The notes beneath the pieces were generated by a model that was not told where the DNA came from, ran no database searches, and worked only from the letters and a program-made list of their open reading frames with translations. 64,000 nucleotides of DNA, from NCBI RefSeq assembly GCF_003049725.1, contig NZ_QAGM01000012.1:1-64000 (forward strand). The letters are read 5' to 3'. The DNA comes from Oceanimonas marisflavi (lineage in GTDB: Bacteria; Pseudomonadota; Gammaproteobacteria; Enterobacterales; Aeromonadaceae). The translations under genes were made by a program, and so were the position numbers. The stretch's first letter is position 1, and the number at the start of each line of letters is the position of its first letter. Positions 9,285 to 23,361 of this stretch are shown one piece after another.

Positions 9285-10115
9285 ATGAAAGCAGGATTGA
9301 AATCATTCGCCACCCTGGGTGTGCTGGCCTCGGCCCTGACCCTGGCCGGTTGCGGCGAGCAAACCGAACAGACCACGTCCGAAGCCGAAGCGGTCAAGCC
9401 GCTGCGTCTGGGCGTGATCGCCGGTGCCGAAGAGCAGGTGGCGGAAGTGGCCGCCAGGGTGGCCAAAGAGCAGTATGATCTGGATGTGGAGCTGGTGTCC
9501 TTCAGCGACTACGTTACCCCCAACGTGGCCCTGAGCGACGGCAGCCTCGATATCAACGCCTTTCAGCACAAGCCCTACCTCGACAAGCAGATTGCCGATC
9601 GCGGCTACGAGCTGGTGCCGGTGGGCAACACCTTCGTTTACCCCATCGCCGCCTACTCCAAGGTGATCAAAAACCTGGATGAGCTGGCCGAGGGCGCCAA
9701 GGTGGCCGTGCCCAACGATCCCACCAACCTGGGCCGCAGCCTGCTGCTGCTGGAGCAGCAGGGTCTGATTGAAGTGGATGACGCCGTGGGCCTGGAAGCC
9801 ACGCCGCTGAACATCACCGCCAACCCGAAAAACCTCGACATCATCGAGCTGGAAGCGCCCCAGCTGCCCCGCTCCCTGGAAGATGTGGACTTCGCCATCA
9901 TCAACACCACCTATGCCTCACAGATCGATCTGCTGCCCGGCCGGGACAGCCTGTTTGTGGAAGACAAGGAATCGCCCTACGTTAATCTGATCGTGTCCCG
10001 CACCGACAACCAGGACGACGAACGTATTCAGACTTTCGTCAAGGCCTATCAGAGTGAAGAGGTCTACCAGGCGGCGCTGGACCTGTTCAAGGGCGGCGTG
10101 GTCAAGGGCTGGTAA
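9285..10115 (+). CDS. metQ: Methionine-binding lipoprotein MetQ
   Basis: A 276-residue NlpA-family substrate-binding lipoprotein. The signal peptide ends in lipobox LAGC, placing the lipidated cysteine at residue 23. NVALSDGSLDINAFQHKPYL is the conserved family segment that follows the first ligand-contact region. It follows metI by 22 nt with AAGGAG at good spacing. As usual for this family it probably binds D- and L-methionine and is anchored at the outer face of the inner membrane. It is followed by a strong terminator, so metNIQ is a self-contained operon. Confidence 0.95.
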   Translation: MKAGLKSFATLGVLASALTLAGCGEQTEQTTSEAEAVKPLRLGVIAGAEEQVAEVAARVAKEQYDLDVELVSFSDYVTPNVALSDGSLDINAFQHKPYLDKQIADRGYELVPVGNTFVYPIAAYSKVIKNLDELAEGAKVAVPNDPTNLGRSLLLLEQQGLIEVDDAVGLEATPLNITANPKNLDIIELEAPQLPRSLEDVDFAIINTTYASQIDLLPGRDSLFVEDKESPYVNLIVSRTDNQDDERIQTFVKAYQSEEVYQAALDLFKGGVVKGW

Positions 10116-10136
10116 GTCACCGCTCACTTTATATCC

Positions 10137-10166
10137 AGGGTCACGGCATGCCGTGGCCCTTTTTTA
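10137..10166 (+). terminator. Rho-independent terminator after metQ
   Basis: A hairpin formed by GGGTCACGGC / GCCGTGGCCC with almost no loop, followed by a run of six T, starting 22 nt after the metQ stop. Confidence 0.85.
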
Positions 10167-10213
10167 TTGTTGCTGCCATAATGCTTGTTTAAAGAAAGAG
10201 CCGGAAAGGAATT

Positions 10214-10711
10214 ATGCTGAACTGGTATCTGGCCCATTGCCGCCCACGAGAAGAAGAGCGGGCCCTGCTGCATCTCGACAACCAGCACATTGAAACCTTC
10301 TGCCCCTTTATCGAGGTCAAAAAGCTGGTGCGTGGCAAGCGCGTTACCCGTAATGAAGCCCTGTTTCCGGGCTATCTGTTTCTGCGCGCCAATCTGGACA
10401 TCACCAGCTCCGCCACCCTGCGCTCTACCCGGGGCATTCGCAGCCTGGTGCGCTTTGGCGAGACACCCTGTGTGGTGCCCGATGAGCTGATCCATGATCT
10501 GATGCTGCGCACCGGCGACCCGCGCCTGAGTGAACAACTGAGCGATCTGCCCAGATGTGGCGACAAGGTGGTGATCAATACAGGCCCGTTCAAGGGGATG
10601 GAAGCCATTTATCAGGAAGCGGACGGCGACAGCCGCGCCATGCTGCTGCTGACCCTGCTGCAGAGCCAGACCCGTGCCAGCTTTGCCCATACCGACTACA
10701 GCCGGCTGTAA
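10214..10711 (+). CDS. rfaH: Transcription antitermination protein RfaH
   Basis: A 165-residue NusG paralogue (E. coli RfaH: 162 aa) that loads onto RNA polymerase paused at ops elements and suppresses termination in long virulence, LPS or capsule operons. The N-terminal NGN domain starts WYLAHCRPREEERALLHL. The FPGYLF motif and the C-terminal KOW-like segment (DKVVINTGPFKG) are present. It is distinguished from NusG by the CRPREEERA start and short length. The AAGGAA ribosome site is 8 nt before the ATG. No ops target is recognisable in front of any operon in the window, so its targets lie elsewhere. Confidence 0.92.
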   Translation: MLNWYLAHCRPREEERALLHLDNQHIETFCPFIEVKKLVRGKRVTRNEALFPGYLFLRANLDITSSATLRSTRGIRSLVRFGETPCVVPDELIHDLMLRTGDPRLSEQLSDLPRCGDKVVINTGPFKGMEAIYQEADGDSRAMLLLTLLQSQTRASFAHTDYSRL

Positions 10712-10749
10712 AATGGTGAGGCGTGAGGCGTGAGGGGCTCAAGGTTTGG

Positions 10750-11949
10750 TTATTGCCGCTCCAGCACCATCACCCTGTGATATTGCAGCGGGCGGTAGTC
10801 CGGCGCCGGGCCGTGAAGGGGCGTTTGCCACCACAGCTCCGGCGCCAGCCGCAGCGGCAGCTCCAGCATCAGCCTGAGCCGGGTTTCAACATCATTTTCA
10901 CTGTTATTGAGCAGTGATGTCTGCAACCGCAGAATACGCCAGGGCGCATAGCTGAGTGCCCACTGGCTGGAGCCTGCCGCCTGGTATTTATCACCACTGC
11001 CAAACAATCGCAGATGCTCCCCCCGCCATTGATAGTGCCGGCCACTGATGCTGAGACCGGGCAGAGCCTTCAGCTGCCCTTCACCAAACCACACTCTGCC
11101 TGCGGCCGGCCGCTCTCCGCTGCGCCAGGATGACAGCGGCTGATATTGTGCCGCGCCCAGGCGCAGCTCATCCTGCTCCAGCCAGAATAACAAGCCTCCC
11201 CGGCGATGCTCACTTTCCTCCTGATAGTCAAACAGGGGCTCTATATGCAGAGTACTGTCCGGCACCAGCGGCCGACGATAATGCAGCCCCAGCTGATAAG
11301 TCAGCCGGTCGTCCCGGTAGTCCACACCCAGCTCACCATTGATATGCTTCCACAATGGCAGCGCCAGCTGGCTGTTGAGTTCAGCCTCATGATCAAACAG
11401 CGGCAGCTGATAGTCCCAGTACCAGTCGCTGGGGTTCAGCCAGGGCAGAGAGGCCAGCTGACTGGTACCAAAGGAGAGAGTGTCATCGGCAAGCAGCCCG
11501 GTCTGGGTAAGCACAAAGCCGTCCAGATCGTCAGTGGCGGCGGCCCTGGCCGCACTGGCCAGGGTCAGCAGAAGCTGGTCCGATTTGGGGGCACTGTCCG
11601 GATCAGGCCGGCCCAGTACAGGCAGGTGTTCATGGTGGTCGGGACGTACGGGCGTTGGTGTCAATGCTGATGCAGTGACCGGCATACCGGCGGCAGCCGG
11701 ACGGGACATCGCTGACGGCAAGGGGAGCGTCCGTTCCGGAACCCAAATCCAGTCGTCAGGCGCCAGGGGGACCATAAAACGCTCGCGGTTGAACTCCCAG
11801 CGCAGACGGCGTTCACTCAGCTGATAACTCCGGGCCAGGCTGGCCCAGCTCTCGCCGTCGGCCACCTGGTGCATCACCATCACAGGTCCCGCGGCCCTTG
11901 CGGCCAGCACCACTCCCAGCCACAACAGCAACAGGCATAACCAACGCAT
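10750..11949 (-). CDS. LysM-containing inverse autotransporter-type outer-membrane protein without passenger
   Basis: 399 residues. Residues 1-20 are a signal peptide. Residues ~27-72 form a LysM-like module (HQVADGESWASLARSYQL, ending DDWIWVPERTLPL). A Pro-rich linker runs to ~125. From ~155 to ~385 the sequence resembles the intimin/invasin inverse-autotransporter barrel: SFGTSQLASLPWLN, LFDYQEESEHRRGGL (compare the FYDYDLTRGHRRLG type), LFGSGDKYQ and a final DVETRLRLMLELPLRL strand. Only ~25 residues follow the barrel, so the usual Ig-like passenger is absent, as in the short E. coli YchO/YchP type. It probably sits in the outer membrane; function unknown. Convergent with rfaH, with 38 nt between stops. 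Confidence 0.72.
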   Translation of the reverse strand: MRWLCLLLLWLGVVLAARAAGPVMVMHQVADGESWASLARSYQLSERRLRWEFNRERFMVPLAPDDWIWVPERTLPLPSAMSRPAAAGMPVTASALTPTPVRPDHHEHLPVLGRPDPDSAPKSDQLLLTLASAARAAATDDLDGFVLTQTGLLADDTLSFGTSQLASLPWLNPSDWYWDYQLPLFDHEAELNSQLALPLWKHINGELGVDYRDDRLTYQLGLHYRRPLVPDSTLHIEPLFDYQEESEHRRGGLLFWLEQDELRLGAAQYQPLSSWRSGERPAAGRVWFGEGQLKALPGLSISGRHYQWRGEHLRLFGSGDKYQAAGSSQWALSYAPWRILRLQTSLLNNSENDVETRLRLMLELPLRLAPELWWQTPLHGPAPDYRPLQYHRVMVLERQ

Positions 11950-11988
11950 GTGTCAGCCTCCACTCATCTGTTCAGTGCAGGATCACAT

Positions 11989-13340
11989 TCAGCCCTGCAG
12001 GCCGCACAGCAAACGATATTCTTCCAGTACATAAGTGTCTGTCATGCCGCTGATGAAATCCAGCAACAGGCGCACGCGAAAATACCATTCCCGCTCGGCG
12101 TCATGTTCAAACAAGGGGGCATTCTGGCTGTCTCTGTAATAGGCCGCCAGATGCCGGGGCGGCAGCCGGTGAAACAGCCGGCGCAGCACCTGGCCGTTGG
12201 CATCACGACGCTCTTCCAGACCGGTAAACTCCGTCGCCGGCAGCGCCAGCAGCGGGGCAAAGGCGTCCAGCACGCCCTTGAGAGCGGCAAAGCCGGCCAG
12301 CTCCAGCGACTCCACTTCCCGCCGGCGAAAGACATGGCGGAGGGCAAAGGCTTTCAGCCATTGCAGCGCCTGAGCCGGAGGCTGTTCTACCGCCAGCAGC
12401 GGCTGGTCGTGATCGCCATCGAGAATGGCCTGCTGGTGCGTCAGGTACTGTGCGCTGATCAGGGGCAGAAGATCCCGTCCCAGGCGCTGCCGAAACCGGC
12501 TGAAAAACCCCGGCTCTTCCACCCGGGATTCCCGCCACAGCTGTTTGAGGTAGTCGTTGGCTTCTCCCAGCAAGGCCCGCTCCAGTTCCGCCAGACTGAG
12601 CACTCTCCTGTCTACCGCGTCTTCCAGATCGGCCACACCATAAGCCATGTCATCCGCCGCTTCCATTAAAAACGCCAGCGGGTGACGTCCCCTGGCAGTA
12701 GAGGGAAAACAGGCGCGAATTTGCTGCACCAGCGGCCGTTCACTGAAAAAGTGCCCGGGCTTTTGCTGCCAGCGACCGCCGGTCACGGGTTGATAGGCTC
12801 CGCGCACGTATTTCTGCAGTGCCGCCAGCTGGCTCAGGGTCAGGTTCAGATCCTGCAGGCTGTGCAGCAACCGCAGGCTCTGGGCATTGCCCTCAAACTG
12901 ACGCAGATCCGCCAGCAGCATGGGCCACTGGGCTGACGGCCTGCCCACGGCCCGGCGAAACAATCCCGGCAGGTGCTGACCGAGCCAGTCGATAATCACC
13001 GCTTCGCCAAAGTGGCCAAAGGGCGGGTTGCCCACATCGTGCAGCAGACAGGCCATTTCCACCAGGCTGACAAAGGCGTCCCGGTCTGCCTCCTGTTCCA
13101 GTTGCGCCACCACCCGCAGCGCCAGCTGGCGACCGGTTTCCTTCACTTCCAGGGAGTGGGTCAGCCGGCTGCGCACCGATGCTTTCACATCCAGCGGAAA
13201 TACCTGAGTCTTTTGCTGCAGCCGGCGCACCGGTGAGCACTGCACAATACGGGATCGATCCGCCTCAATGGCCTGTGCCGCACTTTCCGGTTCAGCTCCG
13301 GCTCGAAACCGGTCTGCACGAATAAAGTCAGCATGGCGGC

Positions 13341-13344
<4 letters not shown>
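11989..13344 (-). CDS. dgt: Deoxyguanosinetriphosphate triphosphohydrolase-like HD protein
   Basis: A 451-residue HD-domain protein of the dGTPase family, which splits dNTP (typically dGTP) into nucleoside and tripolyphosphate. The early CSPVRRLQQKTQVFPL segment is the family N-terminal motif. The metal-binding residues are in RLTHSLEV, in LLHDVGNPPFGHFGE, and in MEAADDMAYGVADLEDAVD. It is shorter than E. coli Dgt (505 aa), so substrate preference may differ. The start used overlaps the arcB stop by 4 nt (ATGA), indicating coupled translation with arcB; six extra upstream codons are discounted for that reason. Confidence 0.88.
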
Positions 13345-15698
<2,354 letters not shown>

Positions 15699-15925
15699 CG
15701 GCTTTTTCCTGTCGGCAACGGCAAACTGAAAGAATACCGGCTCCGAAGTGGGCTGTCATGTAGCCGGCGGGGAAGAGGCCCCCAGGCCCGTGCCACAAAG
15801 GGGTGCCCTGCACCAGAACGGCACGTCCGCTTCCCGCTGACCGGCATCGTTCAGGAATATTTGACGTAACTCAGTGCCAATATGGGTCATTTCATGCTCA
15901 TAATGACGAACGCTCACCCATTGAA

Positions 15926-16016
15926 TGCACCAAAAGTGACTTCGTAACAGGCTGATAAAAGGGAGTTTTTAATCAATTGCACCCTATTGGGGCAGATGTT
16001 GCGCCATTAAAATGCA
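15926..16016. promoter_or_regulatory. Cluster of three NtrC-like binding sites
   Basis: Three 17-bp sequences resemble the NtrC consensus TGCACCAAAATGGTGCA. They are TGCACCAAAAGTGACTT (15926-15942, left half good), TGCACCCTATTGGGGCA (15978-15994, one mismatch in the half-sites) and TGCGCCATTAAAATGCA (16000-16016, degenerate). Start-to-start spacings are 52 and 22 bp, close to five and two helical turns, so the sites would face the same side of the DNA. They lie between divergent arcB and gltB; gltBD, ammonia assimilation, is the likelier target. No clear sigma-54 promoter was found. Confidence 0.42.
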
Positions 16017-16226
16017 TGACCCAACTCCAACCTTAAGGCCATTTATGTAGTAAAAAAACAAGATGATGAATAATTATGCTGACTGAGGCCGCCGACAGAA
16101 GGAAGCTGTCCGGACAGGCGTAAAACCCCCGGGAGGGCGCTATTTAAGCCTAAATAAAACACTTTTTCATTAAAAAACACTGCAAAGGCGGTGTTGAAAA
16201 GATATTCAGTGAATACGTTTATTTAA

Positions 16227-16255
16227 TTGACCTCACAAAAAAATATCGATATTTT
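16227..16255 (+). promoter_or_regulatory. Candidate gltBD sigma-70 promoter
   Basis: TTGACC (16227-16232), 17-bp spacer, TATTTT (16250-16255), about 100 nt before the gltB start, in a strongly A/T-rich tract (16141-16270) unlike the GC-rich surroundings. The spacer contains the dyad AAATATCGATATTT. The rest of the 655-nt arcB-gltB gap holds the NtrC-like sites and no open frame I would support. Confidence 0.45.
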
Positions 16256-16353
16256 TGTAATTAAGCCACTTATGGCAACTAAAGCTTCAGAGCATGATGC
16301 GCTGACAAAAAAGCAGTCGCTCGGCCACCGAGCTCGAGCAATGGAGGAATGCA

Positions 16354-19300
16354 ATGTCTCTTTACGACCCGACGCTTGAGAAGGACAACTGTGGTTTTGG
16401 CCTGATCGCCCACACCGAAGGCGAAACCAGTCACAAGCTTGTTCGTCTCGCCATTTCGGCACTGGATCGCATGCAGCACCGGGGTGGTATCGCCGCCGAC
16501 GGCAAAACCGGCGACGGTTGCGGCCTGCTGATGCAGAAACCCGACAGTTTCTTTCGCGCTGTCGCGGAAGACAAGGGCTGGAACCTGGGCCGCAAATACG
16601 CGGTCGGCATGCTGTTCCTCAACCCGGATGCCACGATTGCCGAACAACACCGCCAGATCATCAATGAAGAGCTGGAGCGGGAAACCCTGAGTCTGGTGGG
16701 CTGGCGCGAGGTGCCGGTCAACACAGGTGTGCTGGGCGAGATCGCCCTGGCCTCCCTGCCCCGCATCGAGCAGGTGTTCGTCAACGCCCCCACCGGCTGG
16801 GCCGAAAAGGACATTGAGCGCCGCCTCTATATCGTGCGCCGCCGCATCGAAAAGCGCATCAATGACGAATACTTCTATGTGGTCAGCCTGTCCAACCTGG
16901 TAATGACCTACAAGGGCCTGTGCATGCCCGCGGATCTGCCCCGGTTCTATCTGGACCTGGCCGACATTCGTCTGCAATCCGCCATCTGCGTGTTCCACCA
17001 GCGCTTTTCCACCAATACCCAGCCGCGCTGGCCGCTGGCCCAGCCGTTCCGCTTTCTGGCCCATAACGGCGAGATCAACACCATAGGTGGTAACCGCCAG
17101 TGGGCCCAGGCCCGCGCCTACAAGTTTGCCTCGCCGCTGCTGCCGGATCTGAAGGAAGCCGCTCCCTTCGTCAACACCTCGGGCTCCGACTCCTCCAGTC
17201 TCGATAACATGCTGGAGCTGTTCCTGGCCGGCGGCATGGATCTGTTCCGCGCCATGCGCATGCTGATCCCGCCCGCCTGGCAGAAAAACCCGGCCATGGA
17301 CGAAGATCTGCGCGCCTTTTACGACTTCAACTCCATGCACATGGAGCCCTGGGACGGCCCCGCCGGCATCGTAATGTCCGACGGTCGCTTCGCCGCCTGT
17401 GCCCTGGACCGCAACGGCCTGCGCCCGGCCCGCTATGTGCGCACCAAGGACGGCTTTATTACCCTGGCGTCGGAAATCGGTATCTGGGACTACACCCCCG
17501 ATGAAGTACTGGAAAAAGGCCGGGTCGGCCCGGGTGAGCTGTTTGTGGTGGATACCGCCAGCGGCAAGATCTGGAACAGTTTTGAAATCGATGACGACCT
17601 CAAGGGCCGCCACCCCTACAAGGAGTGGATGAACCGGCACAGACGCAAGCTGGACCGCTTTGAAGATCTGCCCGACGAGCTGGCCGGCCAGAGCGAGCTG
17701 GACGAGCAGCAACTGCGCACCTACCAGAAGCTGTTTGGCTACTCCATGGAAGAACTGGACCAGGTCATTCGGGTCATGGGCGAAAACGGTCAGGAAGCGG
17801 TCGGCTCCATGGGTGACGACGCCCCCATGGCGGTGCTGTCGAGCCGGGCCCGCTCCGTCTATGACTATTTCCGCCAGATGTTTGCCCAGGTGACCAACCC
17901 GCCCATCGATCCGTTGCGGGAAAACCACGTTATGTCCCTGGCCACCCTGATCGGCCGGGAGCAGAACGTGTTCAACGAGACCCACGGCCACGCTCACCGG
18001 GTTCAGTTTGAATCACCCATTCTGCTTTATTCCGACTTCCATCAGCTGATGGGGCTGGATCAGCAATATCACAAGCATGCCGTGCTGGATCTCAACTTTG
18101 ACCCGGCCGAAGGCCTGAAGGCAGCGCTGGAGCGGCTTTGCGAGCAGGCCACCACCGCCGTGCGCGACGGTGCCGTGCTGCTGGTGCTGTCCGACCGCGC
18201 CATTCGCCAGGACCGGCTGCCGATCCCGGCCGCCATGGCGGTAGGCGCGGTGCAGCGCACCCTGGTTGAAGCCAACCTGCGCTGCGACTCCAACATCATT
18301 GTGGAAACCGCCAGCACCCGGGATCCGCATCAGTTTGCGGTACTGCTGGGCTTTGGCGCCACCGCCATCTACCCCTATCTGGCCTACGAGACCCTGGCGC
18401 GCCAGGTGGCCGACGGCGTACTGAAAATGCCGCTGCGTGAGGCGTTGCTGAACTTCCGCAACAGCATCAACAAGGGCCTGTACAAGGTGATGTCCAAGAT
18501 GGGCATCAGCACCATTGCTTCCTACCGCTGCTCTCAGCTGTTTGAAGCCGTGGGCCTGCACGACGAGGTGGTGGAGCTGTGCTTCAAGGGCGTGTCCAGC
18601 CGCATTCAGGGCGCCGGTTTTGAAGACTTCCAGCAGGATCTGTTCAACCTGGCCAAGCTGGCCTGGATTGCCCGCAAACCCCTTAATCAGGGCGGCCTGC
18701 TCAAGTACGTGCACGGCGGCGAGTATCACAGCTACAACCCGGATGTGGTGAGCAGCCTGCAGAAGGCAGTGCGCTCCGGCAGCTACGACGACTACAAGGC
18801 CTACGCCAGACTGGTGAACGAGCGGCCGGTGGCGGCGCTGCGGGATCTGCTGACCCTGAAGCCTGCCGGCACCGGCGTTGACCTGAGCCAGGTCGAGCCG
18901 GCTACCGAGCTGTTTCCGCGCTTTGACAGCGCCGCCATGTCCATCGGCGCTTTGGGCCCGGAAGCTCACGAGTCCCTGGCCATTGCCATGAACCGCCTCG
19001 GCGGTCAGAGCAACTCCGGTGAGGGCGGCGAGGATCCCCGTCGTTTCAACAGCCTGAAGAATTCCAAGATCAAGCAGGTGGCGTCCGGTCGCTTTGGCGT
19101 GACCCCCCACTACCTGATGAACGCCGAGGTCATTCAGATCAAGGTGGCTCAAGGGGCCAAGCCCGGCGAGGGTGGCCAGCTGCCCGGCCACAAGGTGACC
19201 GCCGAAATCGCCAAGCTGCGTTACGCGGTACCGGGCGTGACCCTGATCTCGCCGCCGCCGCATCACGATATCTACTCCATCGAGGATCTGGCCCAGCTGA

Positions 19301-20811
19301 TCTTTGACATCAAGCAGATCAACCCGGACTGCATGGTGTCGGTCAAGCTGGTATCCGAGCCCGGCGTGGGCACCATTGCCACCGGTGTGGCCAAGGCTTA
19401 TGCCGATCTGATCACCGTATCCGGCTACGACGGCGGCACCGGCGCCAGCCCGCTGACCTCGGTCAAGTACGCCGGCTCCCCCTGGGAGCTGGGCCTGGCC
19501 GAAACCCAGCAGGCGCTGGTGGCCAACGGCCTGCGTCACAAGGTACGGCTGCAGGTGGACGGCGGCCTCAAGACCGGTCTCGACATCGTCAAGGCCGCCA
19601 TTCTGGGCGCCGAGAGCTTTGGCTTTGGCACCGGCCCCATGGTGGCCCTGGGCTGCAAATACCTGCGTATCTGTCACCTGAACAACTGCGCCACCGGCGT
19701 GGCCACCCAGGACGAGAAGCTGCGCAAGGATCACTTCCTCGGCCTGCCGGAAATGGTGGAGAACTATTTCAAATTCATCGCCGAGGAAACCCGCGAGCTG
19801 ATGGCCCAGCTGGGTGTGACCAAGCTGACCGACCTGATTGGCCGCACCGATCTGCTCGAGGCCCTGCCCGGCCTCACCGCCAAGCAGCAGAAGCTGGACC
19901 TGTCCGGTATTCTGGCCAGACCCGAGCCCAAGCCGGGTCTGGGCGTGTTCTGCCAGACCGGCAACCCCAACTTCGACAAGGGCGTGCTCAACCTGAAAAT
20001 GACCGAAGAAGCCCTGCCTGCCATTGAAAGCAAGAGCGGCGGCGACTTCTATTACAGCATTCGCAACACCGACCGCTCCGTGGGTGCCCGTCTGTCCGGT
20101 GAAATCGCCAAACGTCACGGCAACCAGGGCATGGCGGCGGATCCGGTACGCATTCACCTGGATGGCACCGCCGGCCAGAGCTTCGGAGTGTGGAACGCCG
20201 GCGGCCTGGAGATGATCCTCACCGGCGACGCCAACGACTATGTGGGCAAGGGCATGACCGGCGGCAAGCTGGTGATCAAGTCCCACGTGGGCGTGGCCTT
20301 CTCCTCCAAGGACGCCACCCTGGCGGGCAACACCTGCCTCTATGGCGCCACCGGTGGCTACCTGTATGTGGCCGGCCGCGCCGGTGAGCGTTTCGCGGTG
20401 CGCAACTCCGGCGCCATCGCCGTGGTGGAAGGCCTGGGCGACAACGGCTGTGAATACATGACCAGCGGCATTGTCACCGTGCTGGGCCGCACCGGCGTGA
20501 ACTTTGCAGCGGGCATGACCGGCGGCTTCGCCTATGTGCTGGATGAAGACGATGATTTCGAGCTCAAAACCAACTTCGAACTGGTTGAGTTGCTGGGGCT
20601 GGACGAGCTGGTGATCCATCAGGAGCACCTGCGCGGCATCATCACCCAACATCTGCAGGAAACCGGCAGCGACCGGGCGCAGGAAATTCTGGCCGACTTC
20701 GACCGTTACCTGCCCATGTTCAAGCTGGTCAAACCCAAGTCCAGCGATGTGAAATCCCTGCTGGGCCACCAGAGCCGCTCCACCGCCGAGCTTCGGGTCC
20801 ACGCGCAGTAA
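16354..20811 (+). CDS. gltB: Glutamate synthase (NADPH) large subunit
   Basis: A 1485-residue amidotransferase that converts glutamine and 2-oxoglutarate to two glutamates. The first residues end in KDNCGFGL; Cys13 should become the N-terminal nucleophile after propeptide removal, as in E. coli (Cys12). The glutaminase domain runs to ~400, then the central domain. The FMN/synthase domain (~800-1200) includes the 3Fe-4S cysteines in [12 protein letters not shown] (~1100-1111). The C-terminal glycine-rich GXGXG beta-helix ([26 protein letters not shown]) ends the protein. Full length for the family. GGAGG lies 6 nt before the ATG. It is followed by gltD after 12 nt. Confidence 0.97.
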   Translation: MSLYDPTLEKDNCGFGLIAHTEGETSHKLVRLAISALDRMQHRGGIAADGKTGDGCGLLMQKPDSFFRAVAEDKGWNLGRKYAVGMLFLNPDATIAEQHRQIINEELERETLSLVGWREVPVNTGVLGEIALASLPRIEQVFVNAPTGWAEKDIERRLYIVRRRIEKRINDEYFYVVSLSNLVMTYKGLCMPADLPRFYLDLADIRLQSAICVFHQRFSTNTQPRWPLAQPFRFLAHNGEINTIGGNRQWAQARAYKFASPLLPDLKEAAPFVNTSGSDSSSLDNMLELFLAGGMDLFRAMRMLIPPAWQKNPAMDEDLRAFYDFNSMHMEPWDGPAGIVMSDGRFAACALDRNGLRPARYVRTKDGFITLASEIGIWDYTPDEVLEKGRVGPGELFVVDTASGKIWNSFEIDDDLKGRHPYKEWMNRHRRKLDRFEDLPDELAGQSELDEQQLRTYQKLFGYSMEELDQVIRVMGENGQEAVGSMGDDAPMAVLSSRARSVYDYFRQMFAQVTNPPIDPLRENHVMSLATLIGREQNVFNETHGHAHRVQFESPILLYSDFHQLMGLDQQYHKHAVLDLNFDPAEGLKAALERLCEQATTAVRDGAVLLVLSDRAIRQDRLPIPAAMAVGAVQRTLVEANLRCDSNIIVETASTRDPHQFAVLLGFGATAIYPYLAYETLARQVADGVLKMPLREALLNFRNSINKGLYKVMSKMGISTIASYRCSQLFEAVGLHDEVVELCFKGVSSRIQGAGFEDFQQDLFNLAKLAWIARKPLNQGGLLKYVHGGEYHSYNPDVVSSLQKAVRSGSYDDYKAYARLVNERPVAALRDLLTLKPAGTGVDLSQVEPATELFPRFDSAAMSIGALGPEAHESLAIAMNRLGGQSNSGEGGEDPRRFNSLKNSKIKQVASGRFGVTPHYLMNAEVIQIKVAQGAKPGEGGQLPGHKVTAEIAKLRYAVPGVTLISPPPHHDIYSIEDLAQLIFDIKQINPDCMVSVKLVSEPGVGTIATGVAKAYADLITVSGYDGGTGASPLTSVKYAGSPWELGLAETQQALVANGLRHKVRLQVDGGLKTGLDIVKAAILGAESFGFGTGPMVALGCKYLRICHLNNCATGVATQDEKLRKDHFLGLPEMVENYFKFIAEETRELMAQLGVTKLTDLIGRTDLLEALPGLTAKQQKLDLSGILARPEPKPGLGVFCQTGNPNFDKGVLNLKMTEEALPAIESKSGGDFYYSIRNTDRSVGARLSGEIAKRHGNQGMAADPVRIHLDGTAGQSFGVWNAGGLEMILTGDANDYVGKGMTGGKLVIKSHVGVAFSSKDATLAGNTCLYGATGGYLYVAGRAGERFAVRNSGAIAVVEGLGDNGCEYMTSGIVTVLGRTGVNFAAGMTGGFAYVLDEDDDFELKTNFELVELLGLDELVIHQEHLRGIITQHLQETGSDRAQEILADFDRYLPMFKLVKPKSSDVKSLLGHQSRSTAELRVHAQ

Positions 20812-22239
<1,428 letters not shown>

Positions 22240-22258
22240 GCCTTCTGGTTTCATGTTC

Positions 22259-22289
22259 AAAGGCCGCTCATCGAGCGGCCTTTTGTTTT
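22259..22289 (+). terminator. Rho-independent terminator after gltD
   Basis: Perfect stem AAAGGCCGCTC / GAGCGGCCTTT with a 3-4-nt loop, followed by TGTTTT. Confidence 0.92.
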
Positions 22290-22314
22290 AACTGTCGGTT
22301 GAGTCGTGCAAATA

Positions 22315-22400
22315 CGTCGGCCATTCTTCGGCACGCCGTAAACCCATCCCTGGGGGCTCCATCGCGCCATCCTTGGCGCGAAGGGCTCGCCGAAGCAGAC
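22315..22400. repeat. Palindromic intergenic element related to family 1
   Basis: Arms CTTCGGCACGCC (22326-22337) and GGCTCGCCGAAG (about 22384-22395) can pair. They enclose CCCATCCCTGGG (22343-22354) and CGCGCCATCCTTGGCGCG (22363-22380), each a small hairpin. The layout of outer arms with inner CCATCCCTGG-type hairpins resembles family 1, but the arms differ, so I list it separately. Confidence 0.6.
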
Positions 22401-22467
22401 ACCCTTTGTCCTCCTTGTCCACCACCGAGCTGTCTGAAGATATTTGCTGGCAACACTGGAGTTACCT

Positions 22468-22560
22468 GAAGCAACAGCAGGGATTGCTGGAGCCGACCGT
22501 CAAATGCCAGGGATGGCATTTAATGAAGCGTGTCGGCGCAGGCAACCCTGCTGGTGCTTC
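22468..22560. repeat. Modular palindromic intergenic repeat, family 1, copy B
   Basis: Left arm GAAGCAACAGCAGGGATTGC and right arm GCAACCCTGCTGGTGCTTC enclose the GACCGTC tract, the hairpin AAATGCCAGGGATGGCATTT (22502-22521) and GAAGCGTGTCGGCGCAGG. It is one of the shortest copies (93 bp). Together with the preceding element it occupies most of the 420-nt gap between gltD and mtnN. Confidence 0.85.
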
Positions 22561-22659
22561 GCAATACGAACCCAACAGACGATTTTCAACCCTGTGCAAT
22601 CGGCCTTTTTCTTTGATGGTGTTACACTTGCGACAATCATTTTTGCGGAAATCAGTGTT

Positions 22660-23358
22660 ATGACTATCGGAATTATCGGGGCCATGGAGCAGGAAGTGGC
22701 CGAGCTGCGCGCCCAGCTGGAAAACGCCACCACCACGACCGTGGGCGGCTGTGAGTTTTATAAAGGCACCCTGGCCGGCAAGGAGGTGGTGATCACCCGC
22801 TCCGGCATCGGCAAGGTCGCCGCCAGCATCGCCACTACCCTGTTGCTGGAGCGCTTTGCCCCCAACTGCGTGATCAACACCGGCTCCGCCGGCGGCTTTG
22901 ATCCGGCCCTGCACGTGGGTGATGTGGTGGTGTCCAGCGAGGTGCGCTTTCACGATGTGGACGTGACCGCCTTTGGTTACGAGATGGGCCAGATGGCCCA
23001 GCAGCCGCCGGCCTTTACCGCCGACCCCGCCCTGATTGAGCTGGCCCGGGAGTGCCTCACCGGCCAGGACGACATTCACTCCGCCGTCGGCCTTATCTGC
23101 ACCGGTGACCAGTTTATGCACCGGGAAGATCAGCTGAACAAGGCGGTCACCGATTTTCCGGCCATGAAGGCCTGTGAAATGGAAGCCGGTGCCATCGCTC
23201 AGGTATGCCACCAGTTCAAGGTGCCCTTCGTGGTGGTGCGCGCCCTGTCGGACATCGCCGGCAAGGAGCAGGCCGAATCCTTTGAGGCCTTTCTGGAAGT
23301 GGCCGCCCGTCACTCCTCGGCCATGGTCAAGGCCATGATCCAGCGCCTGCCCGGCTAA
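22660..23358 (+). CDS. mtnN: 5'-methylthioadenosine/S-adenosylhomocysteine nucleosidase
   Basis: A 232-residue nucleosidase (E. coli Pfs/MtnN: 232 aa) that hydrolyses MTA, S-adenosylhomocysteine and 5'-deoxyadenosine; it feeds methionine recycling and supplies the autoinducer-2 precursor. It begins [13 protein letters not shown], the family start with catalytic Glu12. [11 protein letters not shown] and [11 protein letters not shown] (purine/ribose contacts) and [10 protein letters not shown] (catalytic Asp) are present. An open frame extends 72 codons upstream, but it runs through repeat copy B and is discarded. It is followed after 3 nt by the CbiB-like gene. Confidence 0.96.
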   Translation: MTIGIIGAMEQEVAELRAQLENATTTTVGGCEFYKGTLAGKEVVITRSGIGKVAASIATTLLLERFAPNCVINTGSAGGFDPALHVGDVVVSSEVRFHDVDVTAFGYEMGQMAQQPPAFTADPALIELARECLTGQDDIHSAVGLICTGDQFMHREDQLNKAVTDFPAMKACEMEAGAIAQVCHQFKVPFVVVRALSDIAGKEQAESFEAFLEVAARHSSAMVKAMIQRLPG

Positions 23359-23361
23359 ACC

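Noticed and set aside
10785-10800. GGGCGGTAGTCC near 10790, resembling the core of the RfaH ops element
   Set aside because: It lies at the 3' end of a coding region on the opposite strand, lacks the full ops extension, and precedes no long operon; a chance match.
15865-15879. Possible sigma-54 promoter for arcB (TGGCACTGAGTTACG, minus strand)
   Set aside because: The -24 part fits but the required GC at -12 is missing.
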